A stretch of 5,200 nucleotides of DNA from Desulfobulbaceae bacterium (lineage in GTDB: Bacteria; Desulfobacterota; Desulfobulbia; Desulfobulbales; Desulfocapsaceae): NCBI GenBank assembly GCA_024643445.1, contig JAHEMX010000302.1, positions 1 through 5,200 on the forward strand, in the 5' to 3' direction. Below the pieces are notes generated by a model, which was given only the letters and a program-made list of their open reading frames with translations, did no database searches and was not told the origin of the DNA. Positions 4,713 to 5,200 of the stretch are shown here, piece by piece (the stretch's first letter is position 1; each line of letters opens with the position of its first letter). The position numbers and the translations under genes are program-made.

Positions 4713-5200
4713 ATGACCTGCCCTCAAGAAAGGATGGATAGAAAGGGGTGCACCGATCTCTTTTATCGCCTGGTCTATCCGGCTCATCCGAACGAGTGGG
4801 AACTTGATGAGGTGATGGTTGCGATAGCCACGCTTGAATTTTCCCGGCAGGAGCTTCTTTTTTCCCAGGTCGGCGCCATCTGGCCGGTCAGTCACAATCT
4901 CTGCCTGGCCTTTCTGGAAGAGGGAGTCAGGCTGGTGACAGGTGTTCCTGCCCGTCTGGTCCCTGAATTGGTCCGGCACATCCTCGGCAGGTATGAAACG
5001 GGCGGACTGGCGGCAGCCCGGGAGATGATGTCCAGGGTCGATGAACAATTCCTGCAGCCCCTGCATTCCCGCAACAGCGTATCATTTGCGCAGATGACGG
5101 GAAGGATGGCCCTGTATATCAGGGGGATCTCCGGGCAGCACCTGGAACTCCTGCCTGCTCCTTTTTCTTATACCGATACCCGTACCGTGTATCTGCCTCA
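4713..5200 (+). CDS. NorD/CbbO-like protein, N-terminal part (cut by window edge)
   Basis: The frame runs from the ATG at 4713 off the right edge, giving 162 residues with no stop. It begins 92 nt after the ATPase gene, with the purine-rich AAAGAAGAG ending 7 nt before the start. The visible part is mostly helical in character, with ETGGLAAAREMMSRVD (95-110) followed by ALYIRGISGQHLELLP (133-148) and YTDTRTVYLP (153-162). The last block resembles the YTDxxTIYLP segment found in the N-terminal half of large NorD/CbbO-type proteins that carry a C-terminal von Willebrand A domain. That domain and its MIDAS residues would lie outside the window, so the assignment rests on this segment plus the neighbouring NorQ-like ATPase. 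The expected role is as adaptor or co-chaperone of that ATPase. A second Met at residue 8 is an alternative start. Confidence 0.75.
   Translation, partial: MTCPQERMDRKGCTDLFYRLVYPAHPNEWELDEVMVAIATLEFSRQELLFSQVGAIWPVSHNLCLAFLEEGVRLVTGVPARLVPELVRHILGRYETGGLAAAREMMSRVDEQFLQPLHSRNSVSFAQMTGRMALYIRGISGQHLELLPAPFSYTDTRTVYLP

Overview
The window looks like chromosomal DNA from a Gram-negative bacterium, most likely a deltaproteobacterial lineage (Desulfobacterota/Desulfuromonadota type). This is inferred from the style of the Ffh, S16 and RimM proteins, the moderately GC-rich coding sequence, and a NorQ/CbbQ-type AAA+ ATPase next to a NorD/CbbO-like protein. No rRNA or tRNA marker is present, so the placement is tentative.

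Positions 1-2661 (minus strand) hold a classic conserved translation and secretion cluster, read right to left: ffh (SRP GTPase), rpsP (ribosomal protein S16), khpA (small KH-domain RNA-binding protein), rimM (16S rRNA maturation factor) and the first 54 codons of trmD (tRNA m1G37 methyltransferase), which runs off the left edge. Apart from 72 nt between ffh and rpsP, the gaps are 6-24 nt and no terminator is visible, so this is probably one operon. A sigma70-like promoter (-35 at 2838-2843, -10 at 2815-2820) lies about 150 nt before ffh. The leader between them can fold into two hairpins.

Positions 2662-3807 are sparse. They contain the ffh promoter and leader, one small minus-strand gene for a roughly 94-residue three-helix membrane protein with its own good sigma70-like promoter, and an AT-rich stretch before the rightward genes. 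That stretch carries a long imperfect inverted repeat at about 3576-3633.

Positions 3808-5200 (plus strand) hold a NorQ/CbbQ-family MoxR-type AAA+ ATPase, complete, followed by the first 162 codons of a NorD/CbbO-like protein that runs off the right edge. In known systems such pairs work together as a chaperone that activates a metalloenzyme (nitric oxide reductase or RuBisCO). Neither target enzyme is encoded here, so the client of this pair is the main open question. I found no evidence of CRISPR, an insertion sequence, a prophage or a clearly new system.
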